Below are positions 34,423 to 42,636 of a stretch of DNA of 64,000 nucleotides, piece by piece. Both the position numbers and the translations under genes were made by a program. How positions within the stretch are numbered: the stretch's first letter is position 1; each line of letters opens with the position of its first letter. The notes beneath the pieces are model-generated. The model was not told the DNA's origin. It made no database searches and worked only from the letters and a program-made list of their open reading frames with translations. Location of the stretch: contig CAZKVJ010000008.1 in the NCBI GenBank assembly GCA_964556225.1, positions 90,710-154,709 of the forward strand. Direction: 5' to 3'. Source of the DNA: CAZKVJ01 sp964556225. GTDB lineage: Bacteria > Actinomycetota > Acidimicrobiia > Acidimicrobiales > Ilumatobacteraceae.

Positions 34423-36822
34423 ATGCCCAGCGCAACCAAGCCCACCGGCGCCGTCGCCTCGCTGTCGCTGGAGGAGCGCGCCGCGCTGTGCTCCGGCGCC
34501 GATCTCTGGCACCTCGAGGCGGTGCCGTCGCTCGGCCTGCCCTCCATCGAGGTCGCCGACGGCCCGCACGGCCTGCGCCAGCAGGACCCGGACGGTGCCA
34601 GCATCATTGCCGGCCGGCCGGCGACGTGCTTCCCGACCGCTGCGGCCCTGGCCAACAGCTGGGACGAGGGGCTCGCCCGAGACGTGGGCGCAGCGATCGG
34701 CCGTGAGGCCCGCGCGGCGGGGGTCGCCGTCGTGCTCGGCCCCGGCGTCAACATCAAGCGTCACCCGCGAGGAGGGAGGTGTTTCGAGTACCTCTCCGAG
34801 GACCCGCTCCTGTCCGGCCGTCTCGGCGCGGCGCTGGTCGAGGGCATCCAGAGCGAGGGCGTCGGCGCCTGCCTGAAGCACTTCGCGGTGAACAACCAGG
34901 AGTCGTTCCGCATGGTCGTCGACGCGGTCGTCGACGAGCGGGCGCTGCGCGAGATCTACCTCGCCAGCTTCGAGCTGCCCGTCGTTCGGGCACGGCCGTG
35001 GACCGTGATGTCCTCGTACAACAAGGTCAACGGCACGTACTGCGCCCAGGACCCGCTGCTGCTGACGACGGTGCTGCGCGACGAGTGGGGATTCGACGGT
35101 GTCGTGATGAGCGACTGGGGCGGCACCGATGACCGGGTGGCGGGGCTGGTGGCCGGCCTCGACCTCGAGATGCCCGGGAGCGGCGGCGTGAACGACGCCG
35201 AGATCGTGCGTGCCGTGCGCGACGGCCGCCTGGCGCCCGAGGTGCTCGATCGGGCGGTCCAGCGGATCGTGGCGCTCATCGAGCGGGCCACCGCCACCAG
35301 CCACGAGCCGCCAGCGCCGGACCACGACGTCCACCACCTCCTCGCCCAGCGAGCCGCCGCCGAGTCGTCGGTCCTGCTGACCAACCGTGGGCTCCTCCCG
35401 CTCGACCCGTCGCGCTCGGTGGCCGTCATCGGGGCGTTCGCCACCGAGCCGCGCTACCAAGGTGCGGGCAGCTCGCAGGTCACGCCGACGCGCCTCGACA
35501 CCATCCTCGACGCCGTCACGACCCGCGTCGCCCCGACCGCCGCCGTCCGCTACGCCGCCGGCTACGACGCCCGCTCCGACACGCCCCGCCAGGACCTGAT
35601 CGACGAGGCGGTGCTCGTCGCCCGGTCGTGCGACGTGGCGGTCGTGGTGGTCGGCCTGCCGGCGTCGTACGAGGCGGAGGGGTTCGACCGGGCCCACTCG
35701 CGGCTACCCGACCAGCACAACCACCTCGTGCGTGCCGTCACCGAGGTCAACCCTCACACCGTGGTCGTGGTCTGCACGGGCTCGGTCGTGCAGGTGCCGT
35801 GGATCGACTTCCCGGCGGCGGCGCTCCTGGCGTCGCTCGGCGGCCAGGGCGGCGGGACCGGCGTGGCTCGAGTGCTGTACGGCGAGGTCAACCCGAGTGG
35901 ACACCTGGCCGAGACGTACGCCGCCCGTGACCGCGACCACGGCGCCGACGCCTGGTTCCCCGGCGCGCCCCGGCAGGTCCAGTACCGCGAGGGCGTCTTC
36001 GTGGGCTACCGCTGGTTCGATTCCTCGGGCACGGACGTGGTGTTCCCGTTCGGCCACGGGCTCAGCTACACCACCTTCGAGTACGCCGACCTGCTGATCG
36101 GCGGCTCCACCGACGCCGACGACGTGAACCTCGCGGTGACCGTCGGGCTGCGGGTGACCAACACCGGACTCCGTGCCGGTGCCGAGGTGGTGCAGCTGTA
36201 CGTGCGCGACGTCGCGTCCAGCGTGCCCCGACCGGATCGGGAGCTGAAGGACTTCGCCAAGGTGCACCTCGAGCCGGGCGAGTCCCGCCTGCTCACGTTG
36301 ACGCTGGACCGAAGGGCGTTCGCGTTCTGGGACGTCACCTCCCACCAGTGGCAGGTGGAGCCGGGCCGGTTCGACATCCTGGTCGGGTCGTCGTCACGCG
36401 ACATCCGCGTCACGGGCAGCATCGAGCTGACGTCGGCCCGGCCGTTGGCTGAAACCCGCGGTCCGGCCGAGCCGGTCGCCCGGCCGACCCACGAGGGACT
36501 CCTCGACGACGAGGAGTTCGCCCGACGGCTGGGGCACCCGATCCCGCCCACCGAGCCGGCCCGCCCGTTCCACCGGGCGTCCACCGTCGGCGAGATCGCC
36601 GCCACGGCTCCGGGCGCGCTCGTGCGCGCCGCAGCGTTGCGGGCGGCAGCGAAGCGTCTCGGCGCCGCCGCGGACGAGGTCACCGGCCGCGCCTTCGTCC
36701 GGGTGATCGACGAGGCGCCGCTGCGGTGGCTGGTGCTGCTCAGCGCGGGACGGATCTCGTGGTCCGCGCTGGATCGGCTCCTCGCCGCACTGAACCGCTT
36801 CCCGAGCCGGCGGCGCCGCTGA
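34423..36822 (+). CDS. Glycoside hydrolase family 3 beta-glycosidase
   Basis: A 799-residue cytoplasmic protein (no signal peptide). The N-terminal barrel has KHFAVNNQESFRM and the nucleophile Asp231 in GVVMSDWGGTDD. The second domain has SSVLLTNRGLLPLD, and a fibronectin-III-like domain (about 580-680) follows. The last 110 residues are a helical extension found in some GH3 beta-glucosidases and xylosidases. It most likely hydrolyses beta-glucosides taken up as oligosaccharides. No sugar transporter or regulator gene is adjacent. Confidence 0.92.
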   Translation: MPSATKPTGAVASLSLEERAALCSGADLWHLEAVPSLGLPSIEVADGPHGLRQQDPDGASIIAGRPATCFPTAAALANSWDEGLARDVGAAIGREARAAGVAVVLGPGVNIKRHPRGGRCFEYLSEDPLLSGRLGAALVEGIQSEGVGACLKHFAVNNQESFRMVVDAVVDERALREIYLASFELPVVRARPWTVMSSYNKVNGTYCAQDPLLLTTVLRDEWGFDGVVMSDWGGTDDRVAGLVAGLDLEMPGSGGVNDAEIVRAVRDGRLAPEVLDRAVQRIVALIERATATSHEPPAPDHDVHHLLAQRAAAESSVLLTNRGLLPLDPSRSVAVIGAFATEPRYQGAGSSQVTPTRLDTILDAVTTRVAPTAAVRYAAGYDARSDTPRQDLIDEAVLVARSCDVAVVVVGLPASYEAEGFDRAHSRLPDQHNHLVRAVTEVNPHTVVVVCTGSVVQVPWIDFPAAALLASLGGQGGGTGVARVLYGEVNPSGHLAETYAARDRDHGADAWFPGAPRQVQYREGVFVGYRWFDSSGTDVVFPFGHGLSYTTFEYADLLIGGSTDADDVNLAVTVGLRVTNTGLRAGAEVVQLYVRDVASSVPRPDRELKDFAKVHLEPGESRLLTLTLDRRAFAFWDVTSHQWQVEPGRFDILVGSSSRDIRVTGSIELTSARPLAETRGPAEPVARPTHEGLLDDEEFARRLGHPIPPTEPARPFHRASTVGEIAATAPGALVRAAALRAAAKRLGAAADEVTGRAFVRVIDEAPLRWLVLLSAGRISWSALDRLLAALNRFPSRRRR

Positions 36823-36861
36823 CACCGGACCCTCCTGTCGCACCCGCGATCCCGGCTGATC

Positions 36862-36876
36862 TATTATTCTCCAACT
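36862..36876 (+). promoter_or_regulatory. nsrR promoter -10 region (leaderless)
   Basis: TATTCT (36865-36870) ends 6 nt before the GTG at 36877. The stretch CTATTATTCT is one of the most AT-rich in the window. No convincing -35 or Rrf2 palindrome is visible upstream. Confidence 0.5.
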
Positions 36877-37284
36877 GTGCGACTTGAAGTGACGCGCCGT
36901 GCCGACCTGGCCGTCCGGGCCCTCGTCGCCCTCGGCGCGCACCTCGGCCGGCTCAAGGCCGGGGCCTTGGCGTCGGAGCTGGGGACGACCTCCGGGTTCG
37001 TCCCCCAGGTGATGGGACCGCTCGTGCGCGCGGGGTGGGCGCGCTCGGAGCCCGGCCCCACCGGTGGCTACTCCCTGTCGATCCCGCTCGAAGCGCTCAG
37101 CGTGCTGCAGGTCGTCGAGCTGATCGACGGTCCGACCGACACCGGGCGCTGCGTGGTGGCGAGCCGGGCCTGCGACGAGGCCAACCCGTGCGCGCTCCAC
37201 GTTGCCTGGAGCCAGGCGCGTGACGAGCTCGTCGCCTCGCTCGGCGCCATGTCGCTGGCGGAGCTCTCGGAGGCACCGTGGTGA
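36877..37284 (+). CDS. nsrR: Rrf2-family iron-sulfur regulator, NsrR-like
   Basis: A 135-residue winged-helix protein (DLAVRALVALGAHLGRLKAGALASELGTTSGFVPQVMGPLVRAGW) with Cys92, Cys99 and Cys105 in GRCVVASRACDEANPCALH and an aspartate at position 10. This is the ligand set of NsrR, whose [4Fe-4S] cluster is destroyed by nitric oxide and thereby relieves repression. Linkage to the di-iron repair protein Ric at 38130, a classic NsrR target, supports the call. Its stop overlaps the next gene. Confidence 0.85.
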   Translation: MRLEVTRRADLAVRALVALGAHLGRLKAGALASELGTTSGFVPQVMGPLVRAGWARSEPGPTGGYSLSIPLEALSVLQVVELIDGPTDTGRCVVASRACDEANPCALHVAWSQARDELVASLGAMSLAELSEAPW

Positions 37285-38087
37285 GCGCGCCGGCCGGCGC
37301 GACCACGCGTGAACGGGCGCTCTGGCGCAGCGTCGCCATCCCCAGCGAGCACGGCGGCTGGGGGCTGACGCTGGAGCCGGTCCTCGCCGGCCTGCTGATC
37401 GCGTTCTCGTGGCCCGGGGTGGCGCTCGGCGTCGCCGCCCTTGCCGCGTTCGTCGCCCGCACCCCGCTGAAGCTGGCGCTGGTCGACCGCCGGCGCGGCC
37501 GCTCGCTCCCCCGCACGCGCCTCGCCACCAAGATCGCGGCCGCCGAGGTGCTGGTCGCCCTGCTCGCGGTCGGCGCGGCCAGCGCCGGCGCCGGCTGGAC
37601 GTGGTCGGCACCGCTCCTGCTCGCCGCGCCCCTCATCGGTGTCGAGCTGTGGTTCGACGCTCGCAGCCGCAGCCGTCGCCTCGTGCCGGAGCTGTGCGGC
37701 GCGGTGGGCATCGCCGCGGCAGCTCCGGCGATCGTGCTGGCAGGAGACGGCGACGCCTGGCTGGCCGGCGGGCTCTGGTTGGTGCTCGCCGGGCGGGTCG
37801 TGGCGTCCGTGCCGTTCGTGCGCACCCAGATCGACCGGCTGCACCACCGCACCGCCACGCTCGGGCGCAGCGACGCCTTCCAGGTCGGCGGTGCGCTGAT
37901 CGGCCTCTGCGCCGCGCTCGCCGATCGATCGTTGCTCGCCGGCGGCATCGCCGTGGTGGCGGTCGCGGCGGCACAGGCGCGGTGGCTCCGCCGGCCCGTG
38001 CCGGCCGCCAAGGTGCTCGGCATCACCCAGATGGCGCTCGGCTTCGTTGTCGTCGGCATCACCGCCGGCGGCGTGCTCCTGACCTGA
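37278..38087 (+). CDS. YwiC-like membrane protein
   Basis: A 269-residue polytopic membrane protein with the conserved opening SVAIPSEHGGWGLTLEPVLAGLLIAFSWPGVALG of the YwiC-like family, named after a Bacillus gene near anaerobic nitrate-respiration genes. The function is unknown. Two adjacent GTG codons (37278 and 37281) could start it; the second gives a 4-nt GTGA overlap with nsrR. Being between nsrR and ric points to a role under nitrosative or low-oxygen stress. Confidence 0.82.
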   Translation: MVSAPAGATTRERALWRSVAIPSEHGGWGLTLEPVLAGLLIAFSWPGVALGVAALAAFVARTPLKLALVDRRRGRSLPRTRLATKIAAAEVLVALLAVGAASAGAGWTWSAPLLLAAPLIGVELWFDARSRSRRLVPELCGAVGIAAAAPAIVLAGDGDAWLAGGLWLVLAGRVVASVPFVRTQIDRLHHRTATLGRSDAFQVGGALIGLCAALADRSLLAGGIAVVAVAAAQARWLRRPVPAAKVLGITQMALGFVVVGITAGGVLLT

Positions 38088-38129
38088 CCCTCGGCCCCAC
38101 CCGGGCTCCACCGGCGAAAGGACCCACCC

Positions 38130-38840
38130 ATGACGGCCATCACCCCCGAGACCACCCTCGGCGACGTCGTCACGAACCACCCCTCGCTCGCCCGCGAGCT
38201 CGAGCGGCGCGGGCTCGACTACTGCTGCGGCGGCGGCCGGACCCTCGGTGAGGCCTGCACGGCGCAGGGCCTCGACCCGCTCATCGTCGCCGCCGAGCTG
38301 GCCGCCGGCGCCACCGGCGACGCCGCCGCGCCGTGGGCGAACGTGGACATGGTCGAGCTCGTGGAGCACCTCGAGGCCACCCACCATCGCTACCTGTGGG
38401 ACGAGCTGCCCCGGCTGTCCGCGCTCACGGAGAAGGTCGCCACCGTGCACGGCGCGAACCACCCCGAGCTCACCGACATCCAGACGTGCTACGCCGCGAT
38501 CCGGGCCGACCTCGAGCCGCACCTGCTGAAGGAGGAACGGGTGCTCTTCCCGATGATCCGCGAGCTCGCCGCGGCCACCAGCGCGCCGTCGTTCCACTGC
38601 GGCACGCTGCGGAACCCGATCAACGTCATGCACGACGAGCACGAGGTGATGGGCGCGCTCCTCGGGCGCCTGCGCGACCTGACGGACGACTTCACACCAC
38701 CGGCCGACGGCTGCGCCTCGTACACCGCGCTGTTCGCCGGGTACCAGGAGCTCGTGACCGACACCCATCTCCACATCCACAAGGAGAACCACCTGCTGTT
38801 CCCGGCCGTCGAGCGGGCGGAAGCCAGACTGACGGCGTGA
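38130..38840 (+). CDS. ric: Iron-sulfur cluster repair di-iron protein, RIC/YtfE/ScdA
   Basis: A 236-residue protein. The N-terminal ScdA domain has the LDYCCGGGRTLGEAC motif (Cys32-Cys33), and the C-terminal hemerythrin-like di-iron domain has ATHHRYLWDELPRL, EPHLLKEERVLFP, MHDEHEVMG and HIHKENHLLFPAVE. It repairs iron-sulfur clusters damaged by nitric oxide and peroxide. A ribosome binding site GAAAGGA precedes the ATG. Its TGA overlaps the GTG of mraY. Confidence 0.94.
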   Translation: MTAITPETTLGDVVTNHPSLARELERRGLDYCCGGGRTLGEACTAQGLDPLIVAAELAAGATGDAAAPWANVDMVELVEHLEATHHRYLWDELPRLSALTEKVATVHGANHPELTDIQTCYAAIRADLEPHLLKEERVLFPMIRELAAATSAPSFHCGTLRNPINVMHDEHEVMGALLGRLRDLTDDFTPPADGCASYTALFAGYQELVTDTHLHIHKENHLLFPAVERAEARLTA

Positions 38841-39892
38841 TCGCGCTTCTCCTCGCCGGAGGGATCGCCCTCGTTGCGTCAACCATCGGAACTGGCTGGC
38901 TGGCGCGGGTCCTTCGGACTCGCGGCCAGAGCCAGCCGATCCTGCAGCGCGACGAGGCGAACATCGCCGCACCCGAGCACCAGCACAAGGCCGGCACCCC
39001 CACGATGGGCGGCGTCGCCATCCTCGGCGCGGCTGCACTCGGGTACGTGGTGAGCCACGTTCGACGGGGGGTGGTGTTCTCCGACCAGACGCTCATCGTG
39101 TGGCTCGGTGTGTTCACGATGGCGGGGATCGGATTCCTCGACGACGCCATCAAGGTGCGGGCCCGCCGCAATCGGGGTGTGTTCTGGAAGCTGAAGGGCG
39201 TCATCACCCTGCTGCTGTCGTTCGGGATCGCCGCGCTGCTGGTCACGGTGACCAGCATCGACACCCGGCTGTCGCTCACCCGCGCCGACCTTCCCGGCTG
39301 GGAGATGGGCACGGTGATGTGGGTCGTCTGGGCCGGGCTGATCATCTTCGCCACGACCAATGCCGTGAACGTGACCGACGGCCTCGACGGCCTCGCCGCC
39401 GGCTCGGCGCTGCTCGGCTTCATGGCGTTTGCCGGGATCGCCTACTGGGGGTTCCGGAACCCCGACATCTACGGCGCCATCGTCAACCCCTACGACCTCT
39501 CGGTGTTCGCGATCGCGTTCGCCGGGGCGTGCGCAGGGTTCCTGTGGTGGAACGCCGCGCCGGCCCAGATCTTCATGGGCGACGTCGGGGCGCTCGGCCT
39601 CGGCGCCGCGCTGTCCCTCCTGGCACTCACCACGAACACCCAGCTCCTGCTCGTGCTCATCTGTGGGCTCAACGTGATCGAGAGCGGCTCGGTGGCACTC
39701 CAGATGGGGGTGTTCCGAGCCAGCGGCCGGCGACGCCGGCTGTTCCGGCTCTCCCCCATCCACCATCACTTCGAGCTGGCGGGGTGGCCCGAGACCAGGG
39801 TGATCATCCGCTTCTGGCTCATCGCGGGGCTGTGCGTGGCGGCGTCGCTCGGGATCTACATCGCCGACTTCACGCACCAGGTGTCGCCGTGA
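38837..39892 (+). CDS. mraY: Phospho-N-acetylmuramoyl-pentapeptide transferase
   Basis: A 351-residue polytopic membrane enzyme with KAGTPTMGGVAIL, the catalytic NAVNVTDGLDGLAAGSALL, IFMGDVGALGLGAAL and SPIHHHFELAGWPETRV. It transfers phospho-MurNAc-pentapeptide to undecaprenyl phosphate to give lipid I on the inner membrane face. The GTG overlaps the ric stop by 4 nt and no other cell-wall gene is adjacent, so it lies outside a dcw cluster. It could be the only mraY or a second copy; the window does not tell. Confidence 0.92.
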   Translation: MIALLLAGGIALVASTIGTGWLARVLRTRGQSQPILQRDEANIAAPEHQHKAGTPTMGGVAILGAAALGYVVSHVRRGVVFSDQTLIVWLGVFTMAGIGFLDDAIKVRARRNRGVFWKLKGVITLLLSFGIAALLVTVTSIDTRLSLTRADLPGWEMGTVMWVVWAGLIIFATTNAVNVTDGLDGLAAGSALLGFMAFAGIAYWGFRNPDIYGAIVNPYDLSVFAIAFAGACAGFLWWNAAPAQIFMGDVGALGLGAALSLLALTTNTQLLLVLICGLNVIESGSVALQMGVFRASGRRRRLFRLSPIHHHFELAGWPETRVIIRFWLIAGLCVAASLGIYIADFTHQVSP

Positions 39893-41255
39893 CCGCGGCG
39901 GCCAGCGCCGCATCCACCGCCGCCACCACCTTCTGACGCTGCTCCAGCAGGCGCGGCAGATCCGCCGCGTGGCGCAGGGCCTGACGGTACCCGTGACGAG
40001 ACCGCCACAGCGTCTCGCCCTCCTCCAGCGCTTCGATCGCCGCCCTGCCGCTCACGGGACCGAGCACGGCCATCGTCACGCACGCTTGGGGCCAGGTGAG
40101 ACGCCGGCGCAGCACGACGCTCGACGCCAGCCAGGCCACCGGATAGGCGACGAGCGATGCCAGCAAGGAGAAGTTGGCACGGCTCACCCTGGCCATCGGC
40201 CGGTCCGACGCTCGCTGCACCGCCAGGTACGGGAGGCCGTTCACCGCCACGCCGAACGCCGCCAGCGGGGCGAGGACGCCCACCTTGGCGACCCGGGGCC
40301 CCACACGGCCGCGGATCCGGTTGCGGTCGGGGCCGGCCAGCACGTCGGCGTCGCGCATCTTCACCGTGTCGAGCCCGAGGCGGTACAGCGCCATCTCGGT
40401 GACGATCTCGCGCTGGGCGGCCGGTGGCGCCAGCGACAGCCGGCGCGCAACGGGTTCGAGCGCGGCGAGCGGCACCGGAGCCACGGGGTCCATGTCCGCC
40501 GTGCGCAGTCGGATCGCCGCCGCCTGGGTCAGGAAGCCGGCCTCCCACCGATCCGTGAAGTCGACCGCAGCGCCCCGCATGACGTCGGCGATGGCGGCCG
40601 TGAGGCGGTCGACGGCTCCGTGGTCGGCGTCGGATGCCACCTCGCCGTCCTCCGCGAAGCGGCCGATCTCCGCGTCGAGGTCGATGATCTCGCCCACTCG
40701 CACGAGCGCCCGGGATCGTGGCGCCGCCTTGTCCTCGTACGTGAGCCCGACCGGCACGATGGCGATCCGTTCGACGCCGGCGGCGCGCGCTCCGAGCGCG
40801 ATGCGGGCCGCACCGGTGCGCACCTCCCCGACCGACGGCTCGTCGCGCACGGTGCCCTCGGGGAACAGCCCGATGACGCCGGCCTCACCCAGCACTCGGT
40901 GGCACGCCTCGAAGGTCCGGTCGTTGCCCGCTGTGTCGCCGTCACTGCGGCGGTGCACCGGCAGCACCCCGATGAGGTCGAGCACTGCGCCGAGCGGCTT
41001 GGCCTTCCACAGCGCAGACTTGGCGAGGAACCGGGGCACGCGCGCACCGGTCGCCACGAGCAGCACGGGATCCACGAAGCCGTTCATGTGGTTGGCGACG
41101 AGCAGCACCGGCCGGTCCAGGGGGACCCGCTCGAGACCCACCGTCTCGACGTTGCGGAACCAGCCTGTCGTGGCCATCCCCGCCGCCCCGCGAAGGACCC
41201 GGTCGACCACTCGGCGCCGCGTCGACTCCGCCGGCGGTCGGGACGCGTCAGCCAC
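39870..41255 (-). CDS. Glycerol-3-phosphate / lysophosphatidate acyltransferase, PlsC domain
   Basis: A 461-residue protein. The PlsC domain comes first, with VANHMNGFVDPVLL (motif I of the GPAT type), FPEGTVRDEPSVGEVRTGAARIALGA (motif III) and IVPVGLTY (motif IV). A long C-terminal region of about 230 residues has two or three hydrophobic segments. The architecture resembles GPAT/DHAPAT-like proteins more than short PlsC. The GTG start at 41255 has TAGCCT (41267-41262) exactly 6 nt upstream. It overlaps the convergent mraY gene by 23 bp. Confidence 0.83.
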   Translation of the reverse strand: MADASRPPAESTRRRVVDRVLRGAAGMATTGWFRNVETVGLERVPLDRPVLLVANHMNGFVDPVLLVATGARVPRFLAKSALWKAKPLGAVLDLIGVLPVHRRSDGDTAGNDRTFEACHRVLGEAGVIGLFPEGTVRDEPSVGEVRTGAARIALGARAAGVERIAIVPVGLTYEDKAAPRSRALVRVGEIIDLDAEIGRFAEDGEVASDADHGAVDRLTAAIADVMRGAAVDFTDRWEAGFLTQAAAIRLRTADMDPVAPVPLAALEPVARRLSLAPPAAQREIVTEMALYRLGLDTVKMRDADVLAGPDRNRIRGRVGPRVAKVGVLAPLAAFGVAVNGLPYLAVQRASDRPMARVSRANFSLLASLVAYPVAWLASSVVLRRRLTWPQACVTMAVLGPVSGRAAIEALEEGETLWRSRHGYRQALRHAADLPRLLEQRQKVVAAVDAALAAAVTATPGA

Positions 41256-41261
41256 CCCCCG

Positions 41262-41300
41262 AGGCTACCCCGCTCCGGGTGGGTGGGTGGGTGGGTGGGG
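41262..41300. promoter_or_regulatory. Divergent region with leaderless -10 box and G-tract repeat
   Basis: TAGCCT (41267-41262, minus strand) serves the acyltransferase. Next to it, 41277-41300 on the plus strand is a tandem of five GGGT units followed by GGGG, which could fold into a parallel G-quadruplex in the region feeding the ceramidase-like gene at 41307. Confidence 0.5.
41277..41300 (+). repeat. (GGGT)5-GGGG tandem tract, potential G-quadruplex
   Basis: Six runs of three or more G separated by single T, ending 6 nt before the start codon at 41307. Single-base loops make this one of the most stable quadruplex patterns known, and the unit is prone to slippage. Confidence 0.75.
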
Positions 41301-41306
41301 CGTACG

Positions 41307-42038
41307 ATGGCGGGCGTGGTGTCGACGCTCGGCCCGGTGCTGGTCCGCCTCGGCGATCGCATCACCGTCGAGCTCGGCGACTGCGAGCAGGTGCGCGACG
41401 GCGTGCTCGCCCAGCCGGTGAACGCCCTGTCCAGCCTCGCCTTCCTGGCCGGCGGTGCGGCGGTCGTCGCTCGCACCGAGGCCCACCGGCGGTGGCGCAC
41501 GCTGGCCGTGGGAGCAGCGCTCGCGCTCAACGGCGTCGGCAGCTTCGCCTACCACGGCCTGCCTGGCGCGTGGACCCACTGGCTCCACGACGTGGCGATC
41601 GTGGCGCTGCTGTCGGCCCCGATCGGCATCGACGTGGGACGCCTCGCCCGATGGTCGGACCCGGCGGCGGCCGCGGGTGTCGCAGCGCTGACCGCGCTCG
41701 GCGCCGTGACCCTCTACATGGCGCCGGCGTCGACGAACCTGGTCGCCGGCGTGCTGGTGGCTGCAGCCATCGGCACGGAGGTGGCGGTCGCCGTGCGCTC
41801 GCGTCGGTGTCGGCCGTCGACGCGGCTGCGCCCGGCGTCCGTGTGGATCACCGGTGGGGCGCTCGCGCTCTCGGTGGCCGGCAACGTCACCGGACGCAGC
41901 ACCAGCAGCTGGTGCCAGCCCCAGAGCCTGCTCCAGGGACATGCGGCCTGGCACGCCGTCGGGGCGCTCGCTGCCACGGCGTTCGCGTCGATCCTGCTCG
42001 ATCGGCCGGACGACCCGACGCCCCAGATCGTTGAGTGA
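41307..42038 (+). CDS. Ceramidase-like membrane hydrolase (CREST superfamily)
   Basis: A 243-residue membrane protein with about seven hydrophobic segments and the metal-hydrolase motifs of the alkaline ceramidase/CREST group: CEQ near residue 26, GSFAYHG (Ser79, His83), THWLHDVAI (His91, His94, Asp95) and QGHAAWHAVG close to the C-terminus. These supply zinc ligands in ceramidases and PAQR/Per1 relatives. A lipid amide substrate is plausible but unproven. The stop lies inside the TetR palindrome of the next gene. Confidence 0.72.
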   Translation: MAGVVSTLGPVLVRLGDRITVELGDCEQVRDGVLAQPVNALSSLAFLAGGAAVVARTEAHRRWRTLAVGAALALNGVGSFAYHGLPGAWTHWLHDVAIVALLSAPIGIDVGRLARWSDPAAAAGVAALTALGAVTLYMAPASTNLVAGVLVAAAIGTEVAVAVRSRRCRPSTRLRPASVWITGGALALSVAGNVTGRSTSSWCQPQSLLQGHAAWHAVGALAATAFASILLDRPDDPTPQIVE

Positions 42039-42057
42039 GTGCTCACTCAGTTAGGTT
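42032..42057 (+). promoter_or_regulatory. TetR operator and leaderless promoter
   Basis: TGAGTGAG (42032-42039) and CTCACTCA (42042-42049) form a perfect inverted repeat around TG. TAGGTT (42052-42057) follows and ends 6 nt before the ATG at 42064. The palindrome sits just upstream of the -10 box, where a repressor would block RNA polymerase. Confidence 0.75.
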
Positions 42058-42063
42058 GAGGGC

Positions 42064-42636
42064 ATGTCGTCCGGGACCGCCGCCGCTCGCCGGGCCACCC
42101 CACTCCCGGCCGGGGCCCGGCGCGCCGCCATCATCGAGGCGATCGTCCCCCTCCTGGTCGAGCACGGGAAGTCGGTCACGACCCGCCAGCTCGCCCAGGC
42201 AGCCGGCGTGTCCGAGGGGACGTTGTTCAACGTGTTCTCCGACAAGGACGAGCTCCTCTCGGCGGCGCTGGCCGCGGCGCTCGACGCCGGTCCGTTCGAA
42301 CGGGCGATCAACGAGATCGACGCCACCCTGCCGTTCGAGCAGCGCGTCGTCGAGGCGACCCGGATCGTCCAGCATCGCATCGTCGCCATCTGGCACCTGG
42401 TCTCCAGCATCGGCTACGGCTACGAACGCCTCGACGGCCCCCTGCCCGACAGCCCGGCGCTGACCGCGCTGTTCGCTGGTGAGCGCGACCACCTCCGGCT
42501 CGAGCCGGTCGAGGCGGCACGCCTGCTCCGAGCGCTCGCCGTGGCACTCACCCACCCGAAGCTCACGCCCGCGCCGATGTCTGCCGAGCGGATCGTGGAG
42601 GTGCTGCTGCACGGGATGGAGCGCGCACCCGCATGA
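42064..42636 (+). CDS. TetR-family transcriptional regulator
   Basis: A 190-residue protein. The N-terminal helix-turn-helix is RAAIIEAIVPLLVEHGKSVTTRQLAQAAGVSEGTLFNVFSDKDELLSAAL (about 18-67), and the C-terminal ligand domain is unique. It overlaps the first ABC exporter gene by 4 nt, and its own promoter carries a perfect palindrome, so it very likely represses tetR and the exporter until a ligand binds. Confidence 0.9.
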   Translation: MSSGTAAARRATPLPAGARRAAIIEAIVPLLVEHGKSVTTRQLAQAAGVSEGTLFNVFSDKDELLSAALAAALDAGPFERAINEIDATLPFEQRVVEATRIVQHRIVAIWHLVSSIGYGYERLDGPLPDSPALTALFAGERDHLRLEPVEAARLLRALAVALTHPKLTPAPMSAERIVEVLLHGMERAPA

